Assembly (NCBI RefSeq): GCF_900696045.1
Contig: NZ_LR216287.1
Span: forward strand, 992,001 to 1,056,000
Length of the DNA stretch: 64,000 nucleotides
Direction: 5' to 3'
Origin: Candidatus Nitrosocosmicus franklandus
GTDB lineage: Archaea; Thermoproteota; Nitrososphaeria; Nitrososphaerales; Nitrososphaeraceae
The position numbers were made by a program, and so were the translations under genes. Shown here in pieces: positions 1 to 8,306 of this stretch. The notes below the pieces were generated by a model, which made no database searches, had not been told where the DNA came from, and saw only the letters and a list, made by a program, of their open reading frames with translations. The first letter of the stretch is position 1. Each line of letters starts with the position of its first letter.

Positions 1-6
1 GATAGT

Positions 7-792
7 TTAACTAACATGAACAGCTCCTATTCTTATATTAATATCCCATTTCACAAGTTTTTTATTCTCCCGTTTACCCCATAATTTTTCCAAGTCAGTC
101 ATGATCAGATCTATTGGATTGAACTTTTTTTCTACACTAAACCTTTTTACAGCAGACCAAGTTTGCATATAGCTAACAAGTTCATCCAGGTTCCAATTTA
201 CAGTCATCTCAAACTTTGGGGTCATGATCTCTTTGAATGGAAAAGAAATTGTCTTGTAATCTTCTTTGACATAAATCGTTTCTTTAGGCCAATATTTTCC
301 AAGGATATCTCCTCCTACATTTAACTTTGCACTAATCGTATCAATGTGATTGTCAATCTTATGCATACCATAAGACCAGATAGCCAAAATTCCATTATTC
401 TTACTTACACGGGTTACCTCCTTGTAGAATTTATCTAAGTCAAACCAATGAGCTGCCTGAGCAACAGTTATCAGGTCGATACTACCATCTTCTAAATTTG
501 CCCTTTCAGCAGGAAACATTTCATAGTGAATGTTAGACCTCGGGAATCTATAGGCAAGTTGCTCCTTACTTGCGTCGCTTGCAATCACATTCTTAAAGTA
601 TTTACAAAGTCCAACTGCGGCTTGTCCATTACCAGTAGCACAATCCCATGCTTTATCTTTGCCAGGGGTGATGTCATCCAAATATTTGTAAAGAATATCA
701 GGATAGGTAGGCCTAGAAAATGAATATTCCTTAGATGTTGACGAGAAATGGTCCACAGCGTTGCTCATAATTCTATTCTTGTTTATTCCCAA
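7..792 (-). CDS. Class I SAM-dependent methyltransferase
   Basis: A 261-residue Rossmann-fold methyltransferase. Motif I is WDCATGNGQ at residues 49-57, followed by the acidic end of strand 2 (ASDAS, about 71-75) and a DLITVAQAAHW motif near 106-116. That last motif is typical of the Methyltransf_11 group resembling trans-aconitate methyltransferases. The substrate cannot be read from the sequence. A second Met at residue 9 (MSNAV) is an equally good start and would remove an unconserved leader. The gene stands alone at the window edge, and its length is normal for the family. Methyltransferase: sure. Substrate: unknown. Confidence 0.85.
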   Translation of the reverse strand: MGINKNRIMSNAVDHFSSTSKEYSFSRPTYPDILYKYLDDITPGKDKAWDCATGNGQAAVGLCKYFKNVIASDASKEQLAYRFPRSNIHYEMFPAERANLEDGSIDLITVAQAAHWFDLDKFYKEVTRVSKNNGILAIWSYGMHKIDNHIDTISAKLNVGGDILGKYWPKETIYVKEDYKTISFPFKEIMTPKFEMTVNWNLDELVSYMQTWSAVKRFSVEKKFNPIDLIMTDLEKLWGKRENKKLVKWDINIRIGAVHVS

Positions 793-883
793 GAACTTTA
801 TTCAGTATTAAATCTTCCCGACAGAATATTCAAATTGGCAATATTAGTTTCTTTAAATTAAAAAATATTACAAGTAGATAAGC

Positions 884-1237
884 TTACCTTCCAAAGTATT
901 CCTTAACATTTGGTTGGTAAAGATAGTAAATAACTATTCCATTAAGAACGATTAAGAATAGCGATCCAACATGTCCTATTACAATTGATCCTATACCTAC
1001 TAGAATCGCTATGCCACACAGTACGAGCGTGATAATCCAAGCCCAGTTTGCTCCTATCCACAAGCCATATGCAACAGCAAAATAAGCCAATCCGATTACG
1101 AAGAAAACTCCGGCGACCAATATCCCAAGTAACGGTATCAAAGCTAAAACAGTTATTCCACTCAATAATGATCCTACTCCTCCAATAGCAAGAAGTACAG
1201 CAATTATTGTTACACCAAATGGCCTGTAATTTTGCAT
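884..1237 (-). CDS. Small multi-pass membrane protein, unknown function
   Basis: A 117-residue, almost wholly hydrophobic protein with about four membrane segments (residues 7-30, 32-57, 60-86 and 88-107). It begins with a short polar stretch (MQNYRPFGVT) and ends with a polar tail (YQPNVKEYFGR). The pattern of an RPxGVT start plus a YLYQPxVKxYF end is common in small archaeal membrane proteins of unknown role. A second long frame on the same strand is a shadow: its translation is Cys/Trp-rich and not protein-like. No catalytic residues are visible. Confidence 0.7.
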   Translation of the reverse strand: MQNYRPFGVTIIAVLLAIGGVGSLLSGITVLALIPLLGILVAGVFFVIGLAYFAVAYGLWIGANWAWIITLVLCGIAILVGIGSIVIGHVGSLFLIVLNGIVIYYLYQPNVKEYFGR

Positions 1238-1287
1238 TCATTATGATTAATGATAATTACCTTTTAAACTTGTTCACTTTGATACAG

Positions 1288-1953
1288 GGCTCTGTTCATT
1301 TAACGATAAGCCTATAGCTTGAAGATGTCCTATTTCTTTTATGATTAGCAGAAACAGAACACCTTCAAGGTATGTGTATTATGGCTTACATTTGTACTTT
1401 TCAGGTTTATCTTTAAGAAAAGCCTCGGAAAGATTATCTCAGATATACAAGAGAAATCACGTTTCCATTTGGAATTGGATTCAAAAGTACAAGCCTCAAA
1501 AGCTAAGTCAACTAGAAGAAGAGTTCTAGAGTATATAATAGATGAGACCATGTTGAATGTGGGATCAGAGTTTGTCTGGCTCTGGGTTGCAACTGAACCC
1601 GAAAACAGGCAAATTCTCGCACTGTCTATCTCTAAAGAAAGAAACATGTTTGTTGCAGAAAGATATCTTTCTAATTTGATCAAAGTTCATGGAAAGCACC
1701 CAGTTTCTACAGATGGTGGGACTTGGTATCCCATGGCTTGTCAGTTTCTCAAACTCGATCACCATATTCATTCCTCTTACGAGAAAAGTCTGATTGAAAG
1801 AAAGATGCAATATATCAAGGATAGAACCGAAAGTTTCGATGACTATTTTCCTTGCAGAGTAAAGAATTGTAAGTTGAAGCATGTACACAATTGGTTGCGG
1901 TTATTTATTGACTATCATAACAATGAAATAAAACATGTTAACTGAACAGAGCC
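1288..1953 (+). mobile_element. IS6-like insertion sequence, copy A
   Basis: A 666-bp element with terminal inverted repeats GGCTCTGTTCA (1288-1298) and TGAACAGAGCC (1943-1953). It is flanked by the 8-bp direct repeat TGATACAG at 1280-1287 and 1954-1961. An 8-bp target duplication is characteristic of the IS6 family. It is nearly identical at the ends to the copy at 7640-8306. Its transposase frame is broken, so it probably depends on another copy to move. Confidence 0.9.
1341..1945 (+). pseudogene. IS6-like transposase, frameshifted
   Basis: A DDE transposase in two frames. Residues up to IQKYKPQKL are read from 1341 and stop at 1529. The catalytic part continues in another frame to 1945 with the DET, TDGGTWY and ERKMQYIKDRTES motifs. 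Compared with the intact copy at 7648-8253 (606 bp), this frame is 605 bp, so one base is missing near 1500-1510, just after the A-run in CCTCAAAAG. Programmed slippage is possible, but the intact sister copy makes a plain deletion more likely. Confidence 0.85.
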
Positions 1954-2123
1954 TGATACAGGGTATCATATTTTTATCATGATAGAAAACATTACTTGTC
2001 GCATTATAAATTTACAATTCATTATTTTGACTACTTTAAATATCAAGCAATATGGTGAGAGAGTGCTAGCACGATTTTATTACATCTTCACAGTTTAAGT
2101 TAATTCTAGTAGTTGAGTTTAAG

Positions 2124-3070
2124 AACCTATCCCAAAATTCGATAGAAATATAGCTCCTTATCTGTCTTGGTAAACCGTGATCTGTGTCCAGACTAAGGAA
2201 GACAAAGCAAAACACACCCTTCCTACTATCAGAAGGATTCCCGATGAATTATGGGACGAGTTTAAGAAGATACTGCCTAAAGAAAAGCCTCCAAAAACTG
2301 TGGGTAGACCGATTATTCCATATAAACAAGTACTGGATGGGATCCTTTACGTTCTTAGAACGGGGTGCCAATGGAAGATGCTTCCAAAAGAATATGGTTC
2401 AGGTTCTACCTGTCACAGGAGATTTCAGGAGTGGAATAAACTGGATGTATTTAAAAATGCATGGATCAAACTATTGAAAGATTATGATGATAAAATTGGT
2501 CTCAACTGGACGTGGCAATCCATAGACAGTATATCCATAAAGTCATCTTTAGGGGGGCCAAGACTGGAAATAATCCCACAGACAGGAGCAAACTAGGCAC
2601 AAAAAGACACATTTTGACAGAGAAGAAAGGTATTCCTCTATCGGTTGTAATTTCACCTGCTAGCACTCACGACATCAATCTGGTAACAGATGTAGTCGAT
2701 AATACAGTAATAAAAAGACCAAAATCATTATCCAGATCGAGACGACGACGACGACGATTACAACATCTGTGTCTTGATAAGGGATACAAATCTGCAGAGG
2801 AAGAACAGGAATTAATCAAACGAGGATATGTTCTGCACATTCCAATCAAGAAGAAAAAAGGGAAGAAAGGTGAAATTGGCAAAGAAATATCAATGCCAAA
2901 CCGTAAGAAATATTCTTCCAAGAGATGGGTTGTAGAGAGAACGAATTCATGGCATAACAGGTTTAGGAAACTCTTCACACGATATGAAAAGAAGGATGAA
3001 AACTATCTTGGTCTAGCACAGTTCTCTTGTAGTATAATCATCTATAGAAAGTTAATTTTGGGATAGGCTC
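2124..3070 (+). mobile_element. IS5-family (IS427-like) insertion sequence
   Basis: A 947-bp element whose ends form inverted repeats: CCTATCCCAAAATT near 2127-2140 and AATTTTGGGATAGG near 3054-3067. The trinucleotide TAA at 2121-2123 and 3071-3073 looks like a 3-bp target duplication, which fits the IS427 group. It holds two overlapping transposase frames and lies about 160 bp downstream of the IS6-like copy A. A lone end-like sequence is also present near 42317. Confidence 0.85.
2177..3066 (+). CDS. IS5-family transposase in two overlapping frames
   Basis: The first frame (GTG at 2177 to 2596) carries the N-terminal DUF4096-like domain (IPDELWDEF, VLRTGCQWKMLP) and the first catalytic Asp in IDSISIKSS. 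The second frame, read to 3066, carries TDRSKLGTKRH, the second Asp region SPASTHD and the VVERTNSWHNRFR glutamate motif. The switch falls on a run of six G at 2552-2557. A -1 slip there joins the frames to give SSLGGAKTGNNP, so one fused protein of about 296 residues can be made. Two-frame transposases are known in the IS427 group, so this may be programmed. A single-base loss from a G7 run would look the same. Confidence 0.8.
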
Positions 3071-3073
3071 TAA

Positions 3074-3626
3074 ATCAGTTCCATGATGCCTGCCACAATA
3101 TCAACCAATATCTATAAAAATTGTAAATTTGTTTAGCCGGTTGTGAATTACAATAAGGCTATCGATTGTTTAAATATCCAGATTTTAGATCTTTGAACAT
3201 GCAAGAGATTCAGGCTTTCTTTCAAGAAATCTAAATCTAGGAGCAATATGCTACTCGCTCAAATTTATGGTGAATCCCTAAATCAAGATGTTGTAAGACA
3301 TACAAGATATGATTTAACCCGCATAGTCAAATCTCCATAAATATACTATAGGAACAGTGCAAATGCAGAAACTTTACTCGTCAGGAAAAACTTTATGACA
3401 AATTCATCTAGTTGTATGATCTTTCTCACGTTTGACGTCATGGGTTACTTAAAAAATAAGATAAAAAAAGTCAATTTACCAGAAAACAAGGGGCTATAGA
3501 GTAGTCATGCAAGTTATTAATCTACTATGTTACAAGAAGGCTGTTTTGCTTGCATTATCCAACTAGTGTATGCAAGATCTATGGACAATGCAAGATACTG
3601 TAAAAAATGTCCAGGCTTTAACAGTA
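3074..3626. other. Spacer, no convincing gene
   Basis: No frame here is persuasive. The best is a 30-codon frame at 3248-3340 on the plus strand, starting MLLAQIYGES, with no recognisable homology. Confidence 0.4.
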
Positions 3627-3944
3627 ATGGTAGTTGACGATTATTGACGATTATTAGGAACTTGCGCATTCCTTCAAGAGACTGCTGTATTTGTCTGGTT
3701 ATACCCCATCTATTTTACAGAACCTAGACTAGAACTCACACATTTCAAAAACAAACCCCAAAAGTATTGTCTAGTTATCGCAGACCTAATAATGCCATCT
3801 GAAGGGAATAGAGTGGCCAATAATTTAAGAAATCAAAGTACATTTGTCAAAATTGTTTTGATTATGGGATTTAGTAATGATGAAAACCTTAAGGATCTGG
3901 ATTCTATTGAAACAAATATATCAAAGTACTTCTCAAGCCCATAA
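3627..3944 (+). pseudogene. Response-regulator receiver domain remnant
   Basis: One reading frame gives TVMVVDDY, a TGA stop (3645-3647), then a continuous stretch containing KYCLVIADLIMPSEGN and VKIVLIMGFSNDEN before TAA at 3942-3944. The first block matches the acidic pocket of CheY-like receivers, the second the phosphoacceptor strand (xDxxMP), and the third the strand before the conserved Thr/Ser. The segment between blocks one and two no longer resembles a receiver. A 10-bp tandem duplication (TTGACGATTA twice) lies exactly at the break. The remnant has no output domain. Confidence 0.7.
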
Positions 3945-4140
3945 CGTTAGATAAATTGCCATAGTATTGGTATGAATCGTTTTATTCTAAGGTATCAACC
4001 AAATATCAAAAAACCACTTTCAATACCCAATAACATCAATACCATCATGATAAATTTTATAAATTCGACTATCAGAATCATAAAATTTATTTGTCAAATT
4101 GAATAAGAATCAAAATATTTGATGGTTAGAATTTAGATTA

Positions 4141-4153
4141 AATATTTTTATAC
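4141..4153 (+). promoter_or_regulatory. Box A promoter of the Trp/Cys-rich secreted protein
   Basis: The sequence AATATTTTTATAC is centred about 28 bases before the GTG at 4175. This matches an archaeal TATA box driving a leaderless transcript and supports that start. Confidence 0.5.
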
Positions 4154-4174
4154 AAGTCGAATATTACAGAATAT

Positions 4175-4603
4175 GTGAAAATTACTTTTGAATTGTTTGT
4201 AGTAACACTTGCTGCAACTTCATTGATTATGGCACCAATGCTGTTGATGAGCAACTCTGCGAATGCAGCAACCTCAACGCATTATTGCAGAGACTATCCT
4301 GGAAAGTCACAGGATTGGATAAATGGGTGTCAGCAAGGGTGGTGGGATCACAATCATTGTTACGCATATAATCCAGATGGAGAATCAAATGCTTTTGCTG
4401 CCGGTTACAAGGTCGGTTGGAATAAAGGTTTATGTAAATCCTCTCCACATTACTGCACTGAATATCAAGGAAAATCTAGTAGTTGGAAATTTGGTTGTCA
4501 AAATGGTTGGTGGGATCATGATCATTGTCAAAGCTATAACCCAGAATCAGGACAATATGCTTACGGATATGCAGTAGGCTGGGCAAAAGGTTATTGTAAG
4601 TGA
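4175..4603 (+). CDS. Secreted protein with two Trp/Cys-rich repeats
   Basis: A 142-residue protein starting at GTG. A signal peptide covers residues 1 to about 32, ending SANAATS. The mature part is two similar units of about 50 residues (about 37-88 and 93-142). Each has the order HYC-x-[DE]-Y-x-GKS, W-x-x-GCQ-x-GWWDH-[ND]-HC, YNP and GWxKGxC, so four Cys per unit could form two disulfides. The His/Asp cluster around WWDHxHC could bind metal. I do not recognise the family. The start is supported by the box A about 28 bases upstream and the lack of a Shine-Dalgarno sequence. Confidence 0.75.
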   Translation: MKITFELFVVTLAATSLIMAPMLLMSNSANAATSTHYCRDYPGKSQDWINGCQQGWWDHNHCYAYNPDGESNAFAAGYKVGWNKGLCKSSPHYCTEYQGKSSSWKFGCQNGWWDHDHCQSYNPESGQYAYGYAVGWAKGYCK

Positions 4604-4731
4604 AAAGAGTTGAGTGCAACTTATTCTTTTTTCTTACATATAGAACTTGTAATAATTCAATAAAATCTTTCGAAAAGGAACAAGAATAATGAAGGGTTCA
4701 CTAAACAGGGTGTCACCACGATTGATTCTTA

Positions 4732-5532
4732 TCAAGTAACCCCATACCCATATTCTAGCTTTTGACCAAGAAGCATGTTGGTGTAAGCAAAATTGTTATT
4801 CATAATGGCATCGACATATCTTCCGAACATGGATCTTTCGATACACGAACCATGCATTGGATAAACCATATTTGGATCAAGTTCAACAAGTCTCTTTGTA
4901 GTTTTGCGTACTGGATCCTCACTTGCGAATATACCAACCGCCCGATAAAGTGAAATCATTGCTTCTGACAGATCATCTGATATTACCGGTTTGTTCATAC
5001 CAGGCTGTATAAATAAATCAGAGGTAAACAGAGATTTTGTGTTTTCCTCAAAAATCATCATACTATCCCAATGATGAACATGAGGAGTCATAATGAATCT
5101 TAATGATTTTTTTCCTGTTTTTAGGACCTCGCCATCCCAAAAGGAAATATGGTCTACGGGTATATTATACCACCCAGTAAGATTCAGTTTAGAGCTGAGG
5201 TCACTACAAATAAGTCTAGCTTTAGGACTCTGCAGGAATTGCATCCCTCCCCATTCGTCACTTTCAAAGTGAAGGAATGCAACATACTCGAGTTTATCTA
5301 AAGGAATTACTTCCTTTACCTTATTCTCTATTTTTGGATACATACCCATCGGTCCAGTGTGGATTAAGGCGGGCCTAGCATCATCAATTAAGAACTGATT
5401 AAAAGTTATTCCATAGGTATCAACTAAACCACAAATTCGATAGATCCCATCACTTATTTCAGATATAAACACATCCACATCTTTTGGATTCAATATTGTT
5501 TTACTAACTTCAGGCATACATTCTATTGCCAT
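4732..5532 (-). CDS. Metallo-beta-lactamase-fold protein, flavodiiron (ODP)-like
   Basis: A 266-residue protein resembling the diiron domain of flavodiiron proteins but lacking the flavodoxin part. Visible ligand candidates are H88-x-E90-x-D92 in HFESDEWGG, the HVHHWDS block at 151-157, D172 in TSDLF and H227 in MHGSC. This is the spacing seen in oxygen-binding diiron proteins. The usual His after HxExD is Glu-Trp here, so the second metal site may be altered. It could act as an oxidase or sensor, or serve another hydrolytic role. No partner gene is adjacent. Confidence 0.8.
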   Translation of the reverse strand: MAIECMPEVSKTILNPKDVDVFISEISDGIYRICGLVDTYGITFNQFLIDDARPALIHTGPMGMYPKIENKVKEVIPLDKLEYVAFLHFESDEWGGMQFLQSPKARLICSDLSSKLNLTGWYNIPVDHISFWDGEVLKTGKKSLRFIMTPHVHHWDSMMIFEENTKSLFTSDLFIQPGMNKPVISDDLSEAMISLYRAVGIFASEDPVRKTTKRLVELDPNMVYPMHGSCIERSMFGRYVDAIMNNNFAYTNMLLGQKLEYGYGVT

Positions 5533-5774
5533 AGGAGCTAAAAAAGCTTTAATTCTGAAAAAACTTTTGAATTTAAATCGAAATAGTTTGTTTTTTGCTC
5601 GAATATTAATTACGATTCTTACAGGCGTATGTTGGGTTGATAATATAACTACCCGAAAATATAATATTTAGATATTAAAAATCTGAACCGTCTAAGCATA
5701 ACACAATTTATTGTCTAAAAAACCTGTTTTTGAATCAGTGGGCCACAAAGTAAACATCACTGCAAATAAAAAGA

Positions 5775-6050
5775 TTATTCATCTTTTAAACCGATATTGG
5801 TAATCTTATCAGCATATTTTTTATACAACTGATCGATTACTCTAATCCTTTGTGTATGTTTACATTTCTTGGGGTTTCCAGCAGAATACAAGTATCCTTT
5901 ACATGTGCAAAACCAATGATTGGTATCTTTAAGTTTATTTACCTTGTACCTCTCTCCTGTAGAAGCTGATTTCACATAATAGATATCCTCTTTATCATCA
6001 TACTCTACTGATTTAGTGAAATCATTTCGCTTTACATAATTAGAATTCAT
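5775..6050 (-). CDS. SWIM zinc-finger protein
   Basis: A 91-residue protein from the ATG at 6050 (MNSNYVKRND). The frame opens further upstream to 6167, but that part has no domain character. The core is YYVKSASTGERYKV followed by WFCTCKGYLYS...KKCKH, that is CxC-x(n)-CxH, the SWIM zinc-binding signature. Such small SWIM proteins are common in Nitrososphaeria. They probably bind nucleic acid or protein; a specific role is not visible. Confidence 0.75.
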   Translation of the reverse strand: MNSNYVKRNDFTKSVEYDDKEDIYYVKSASTGERYKVNKLKDTNHWFCTCKGYLYSAGNPKKCKHTQRIRVIDQLYKKYADKITNIGLKDE

Positions 6051-6343
6051 TTTTTCAAAATTCCTTAATGTTAATACGCATAAAGAACATATTAATCTAT
6101 TAGACATTTGAAATATCCTACGGACAGTGTTAACATGAAGTATCAGGTATCGATACTTTGATTTCAAATTCCATTTTGATTATAAGGAGAAGATACAGTT
6201 TTCAATTGTATGATAGCTACGGTCCCAGCGACAATTGAATTCTAGTCGCGTTTAGGAAAACCGCAAAAAGTTTGATCAATGATTTCCTAGAGAAAAGTCA
6301 TCACAATTTATCATTTAACAACTTTTAATCAAGCGAACCTCGA

Positions 6344-6532
6344 TCAAGCATTTAATTCCTCATCTTGAGTTTCTAGACTTGAATCCGTAATATTCTCTGA
6401 TCCTACTCCATCTGAGTCAAATGTTCTCTGATTTTCCAAAGATGTAGAGGATTGTTCAATTTTTGATAATTTTTTCTTATTTGAACTCCTTGAAGCTTCT
6501 ATAGTTTCATCTATTTTCTGTTGTTCGGGCAT
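6344..6532 (-). CDS. Small hydrophilic hypothetical protein
   Basis: A 62-residue, highly polar, Ser/Glu-rich and probably unstructured protein from the internal ATG at 6532 (MPEQQKIDET). The frame can start at 6583, but the extra 17 residues are hydrophobic and read like promoter DNA. No domain is visible and the gene stands alone. It may be a real small gene or chance; its composition resembles coding DNA. Confidence 0.4.
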   Translation of the reverse strand: MPEQQKIDETIEASRSSNKKKLSKIEQSSTSLENQRTFDSDGVGSENITDSSLETQDEELNA

Positions 6533-6741
6533 AACACCTGTAGTAGACCAAATAATATAAAACATATCAAAAATAATTGGCATCTAACAGATTGAGCTAT
6601 AAAGTATTAGTAGTATTGATAGTAGCATAACCATACAATCCAAATTTCAAAATAAGGAGATAACCTCAAGACACATGATCTAAACATTTTCATCCAAACA
6701 TTTTACACACTAACGGTAATGAAAAAAATAAACTACATCGT

Positions 6742-7113
6742 TTAGTTATCTAACCCCACTCCAACAACATCAAACTTCACCCCACAAAAAGGACAGAATT
6801 TTATTTGTTCAACTATGGGATTCTTACTGTTTTCGAAATGATAAAAAAGTTTTCTCCTTACCTCAAATACTCTTGGGTTTTTATCTAGATATAATTCTTC
6901 ATTTGAAAATTCTTTGAACCCTTCACAACAAAACATCTGTTTTTTACCCTTTACAGCAGGAGCTGACATCCCCTCAGATTTCTCATTAACACCACACCAG
7001 TCACAACTAATCAAATATACCTTATCGTTTTTATCAAACCATAAATAGGACTTTTCATTGCCACATTTTTCACAGGATACAGTTAAATTCTCATAAAACT
7101 CGTAGTCATTCAT
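6742..7113 (-). CDS. Zinc-ribbon protein, unknown function
   Basis: A 123-residue soluble protein with three CxxC pairs: CEKCG (about 14-18), CDWCG (about 33-37) and CPFCG near the C terminus. A CC pair sits in between (MFCCEG). The layout suggests one or two zinc ribbons around a mixed alpha/beta core. No family was recognised. The start at 7113 is the only ATG before the first CxxC pair. Confidence 0.65.
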   Translation of the reverse strand: MNDYEFYENLTVSCEKCGNEKSYLWFDKNDKVYLISCDWCGVNEKSEGMSAPAVKGKKQMFCCEGFKEFSNEELYLDKNPRVFEVRRKLFYHFENSKNPIVEQIKFCPFCGVKFDVVGVGLDN

Positions 7114-7277
7114 CCGTTTTTAACCCCCCTAATTATTAAACGACCTCATAATTAATATCCTTCATTGTATACATCAACAAAAAATCGAGACAATATAGAT
7201 AGCATTGATCACATCTTTTAATTGTCCGCTACATGTTAGATAAGAAATTTTTATGAAAATTAAAAAAAATCTGATTA

Positions 7278-7469
7278 GATATTGTTTTGTCCCTTCGTTG
7301 TTCCTTAAAGGTATATGATAGAGTTGTAAAATCATTGTCAGCGAATTTAAAGAACATGGAATAATGTGTCAAGTATTCTTTGGTTTCATCTGTTATGGAA
7401 AAGGTTCTTTCAATGCTTCATAACATTATCCAGAGCAATACAAGTAATAGTTACGAGATTGCAAGATAA
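7278..7469 (+). pseudogene. Decayed reading frame, unrecognised protein
   Basis: A 63-codon frame without a start codon, interrupted by a single TAA at 7362-7364. It reads as plausible helical protein on both sides (VYDRVVKSLSANLKNME, then CVKYSLVSSVMEKVLSML). A CAA-to-TAA change would explain the stop. A 62-codon ATG frame overlapping it at 7366-7554 has a poorer amino-acid make-up and is probably a shadow. The protein is unknown. Confidence 0.35.
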
Positions 7470-7639
7470 AGTCGCGATGATTAAAATGAAATCACTTAGT
7501 GATTTAAAGATACCTCTTACCACAACTAAGCATAGAGCAATAATGCACATATAATAATTAGAAATCAGTCATTATGATCGCAACGAGTGTATCAAATTGA
7601 TAATAATGTTAAAATCCCTGAGTGGTTGTTATAAAAGAT

Positions 7640-8306
7640 GGCTCTGTTCAGTTAACATGTTTTATTTCATTGTTATGATAGTCTACAAAGAGCCGCAGCC
7701 AATTCCGTACATGCTTTAACTTGCAGTTCTTTATTCTACAAGGAAAGTAATCATCGAAACTTTCGGTTCTATCCTTGATATATTGCATCGTTCTTTCGAT
7801 TACACTTTTCTCGTAAGAAGAATGAATATGGTGATCGAGTTTGAGAAACTGACAAGCCATGGGATACCAAGTCCCACCATCTGTAGAAACTGGGTGCTTT
7901 CCATGAACTTTGATCAAATTAGAAAGATATCTTTCTGCAACAAACATGTTTCTCTCTTTGGATATAGAAAGTGCGAGGATCTGTCTGTTTGCAGGCTCTA
8001 TCGCCACCCAAAGCCAGATGTATTCTGACCCTACCTTCAACATTGTCTCGTCTACAATATATTCTAGAATTCTTCTTCTTGATGCTTTCAATTTTTGAGG
8101 CCTGTATTTTTGAATCCAATTCCAGATGGAGACATGGTTTCTTTTATACATCTGAGACAATCTTTCCGAGGCTTTTCTTAAAGATAAACCTGAAAAGTAC
8201 AAATGTAAGCCATAATACACATACCTTGAAGGTGTTCTGTTTCTGCTAATCATAAAAGAAATAGGACATCTTCAAGCTATAGGTTTATCGTTAAATGAAC
8301 AGAGCC
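7640..8306 (-). mobile_element. IS6-like insertion sequence, copy B (intact)
   Basis: A 667-bp element with GGCTCTGTTCA at 7640-7650 and TGAACAGAGCC at 8296-8306. It is flanked by the 8-bp duplication TAAAAGAT at 7632-7639 and 8307-8314. The perfect target duplication and intact transposase point to a recent insertion, here into an amidohydrolase gene. Confidence 0.93.
7648..8253 (-). CDS. IS6-like DDE transposase
   Basis: An intact 201-residue transposase that fills the element. The N-terminal part has a helix-turn-helix look (SLRKASERLSQMYKRNHVSIWNWIQKY). The catalytic core has VDETMLK (first Asp), STDGGTWY (second Asp) and SVIERTMQYIKDRTES (Glu). The close relationship to the frames at 1341-1945 and 40841-41452 marks a local family. 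Together with the 8-bp target duplications this supports IS6, although the sequence is divergent from bacterial IS26-type members. It is probably the only copy here able to supply transposase for copy A. Confidence 0.9.
   Translation of the reverse strand: MISRNRTPSRYVYYGLHLYFSGLSLRKASERLSQMYKRNHVSIWNWIQKYRPQKLKASRRRILEYIVDETMLKVGSEYIWLWVAIEPANRQILALSISKERNMFVAERYLSNLIKVHGKHPVSTDGGTWYPMACQFLKLDHHIHSSYEKSVIERTMQYIKDRTESFDDYFPCRIKNCKLKHVRNWLRLFVDYHNNEIKHVN

Noticed and set aside
7366-7554. 62-codon plus-strand frame
   Set aside because: It overlaps a better coding-like frame with one stop and has poor composition itself.
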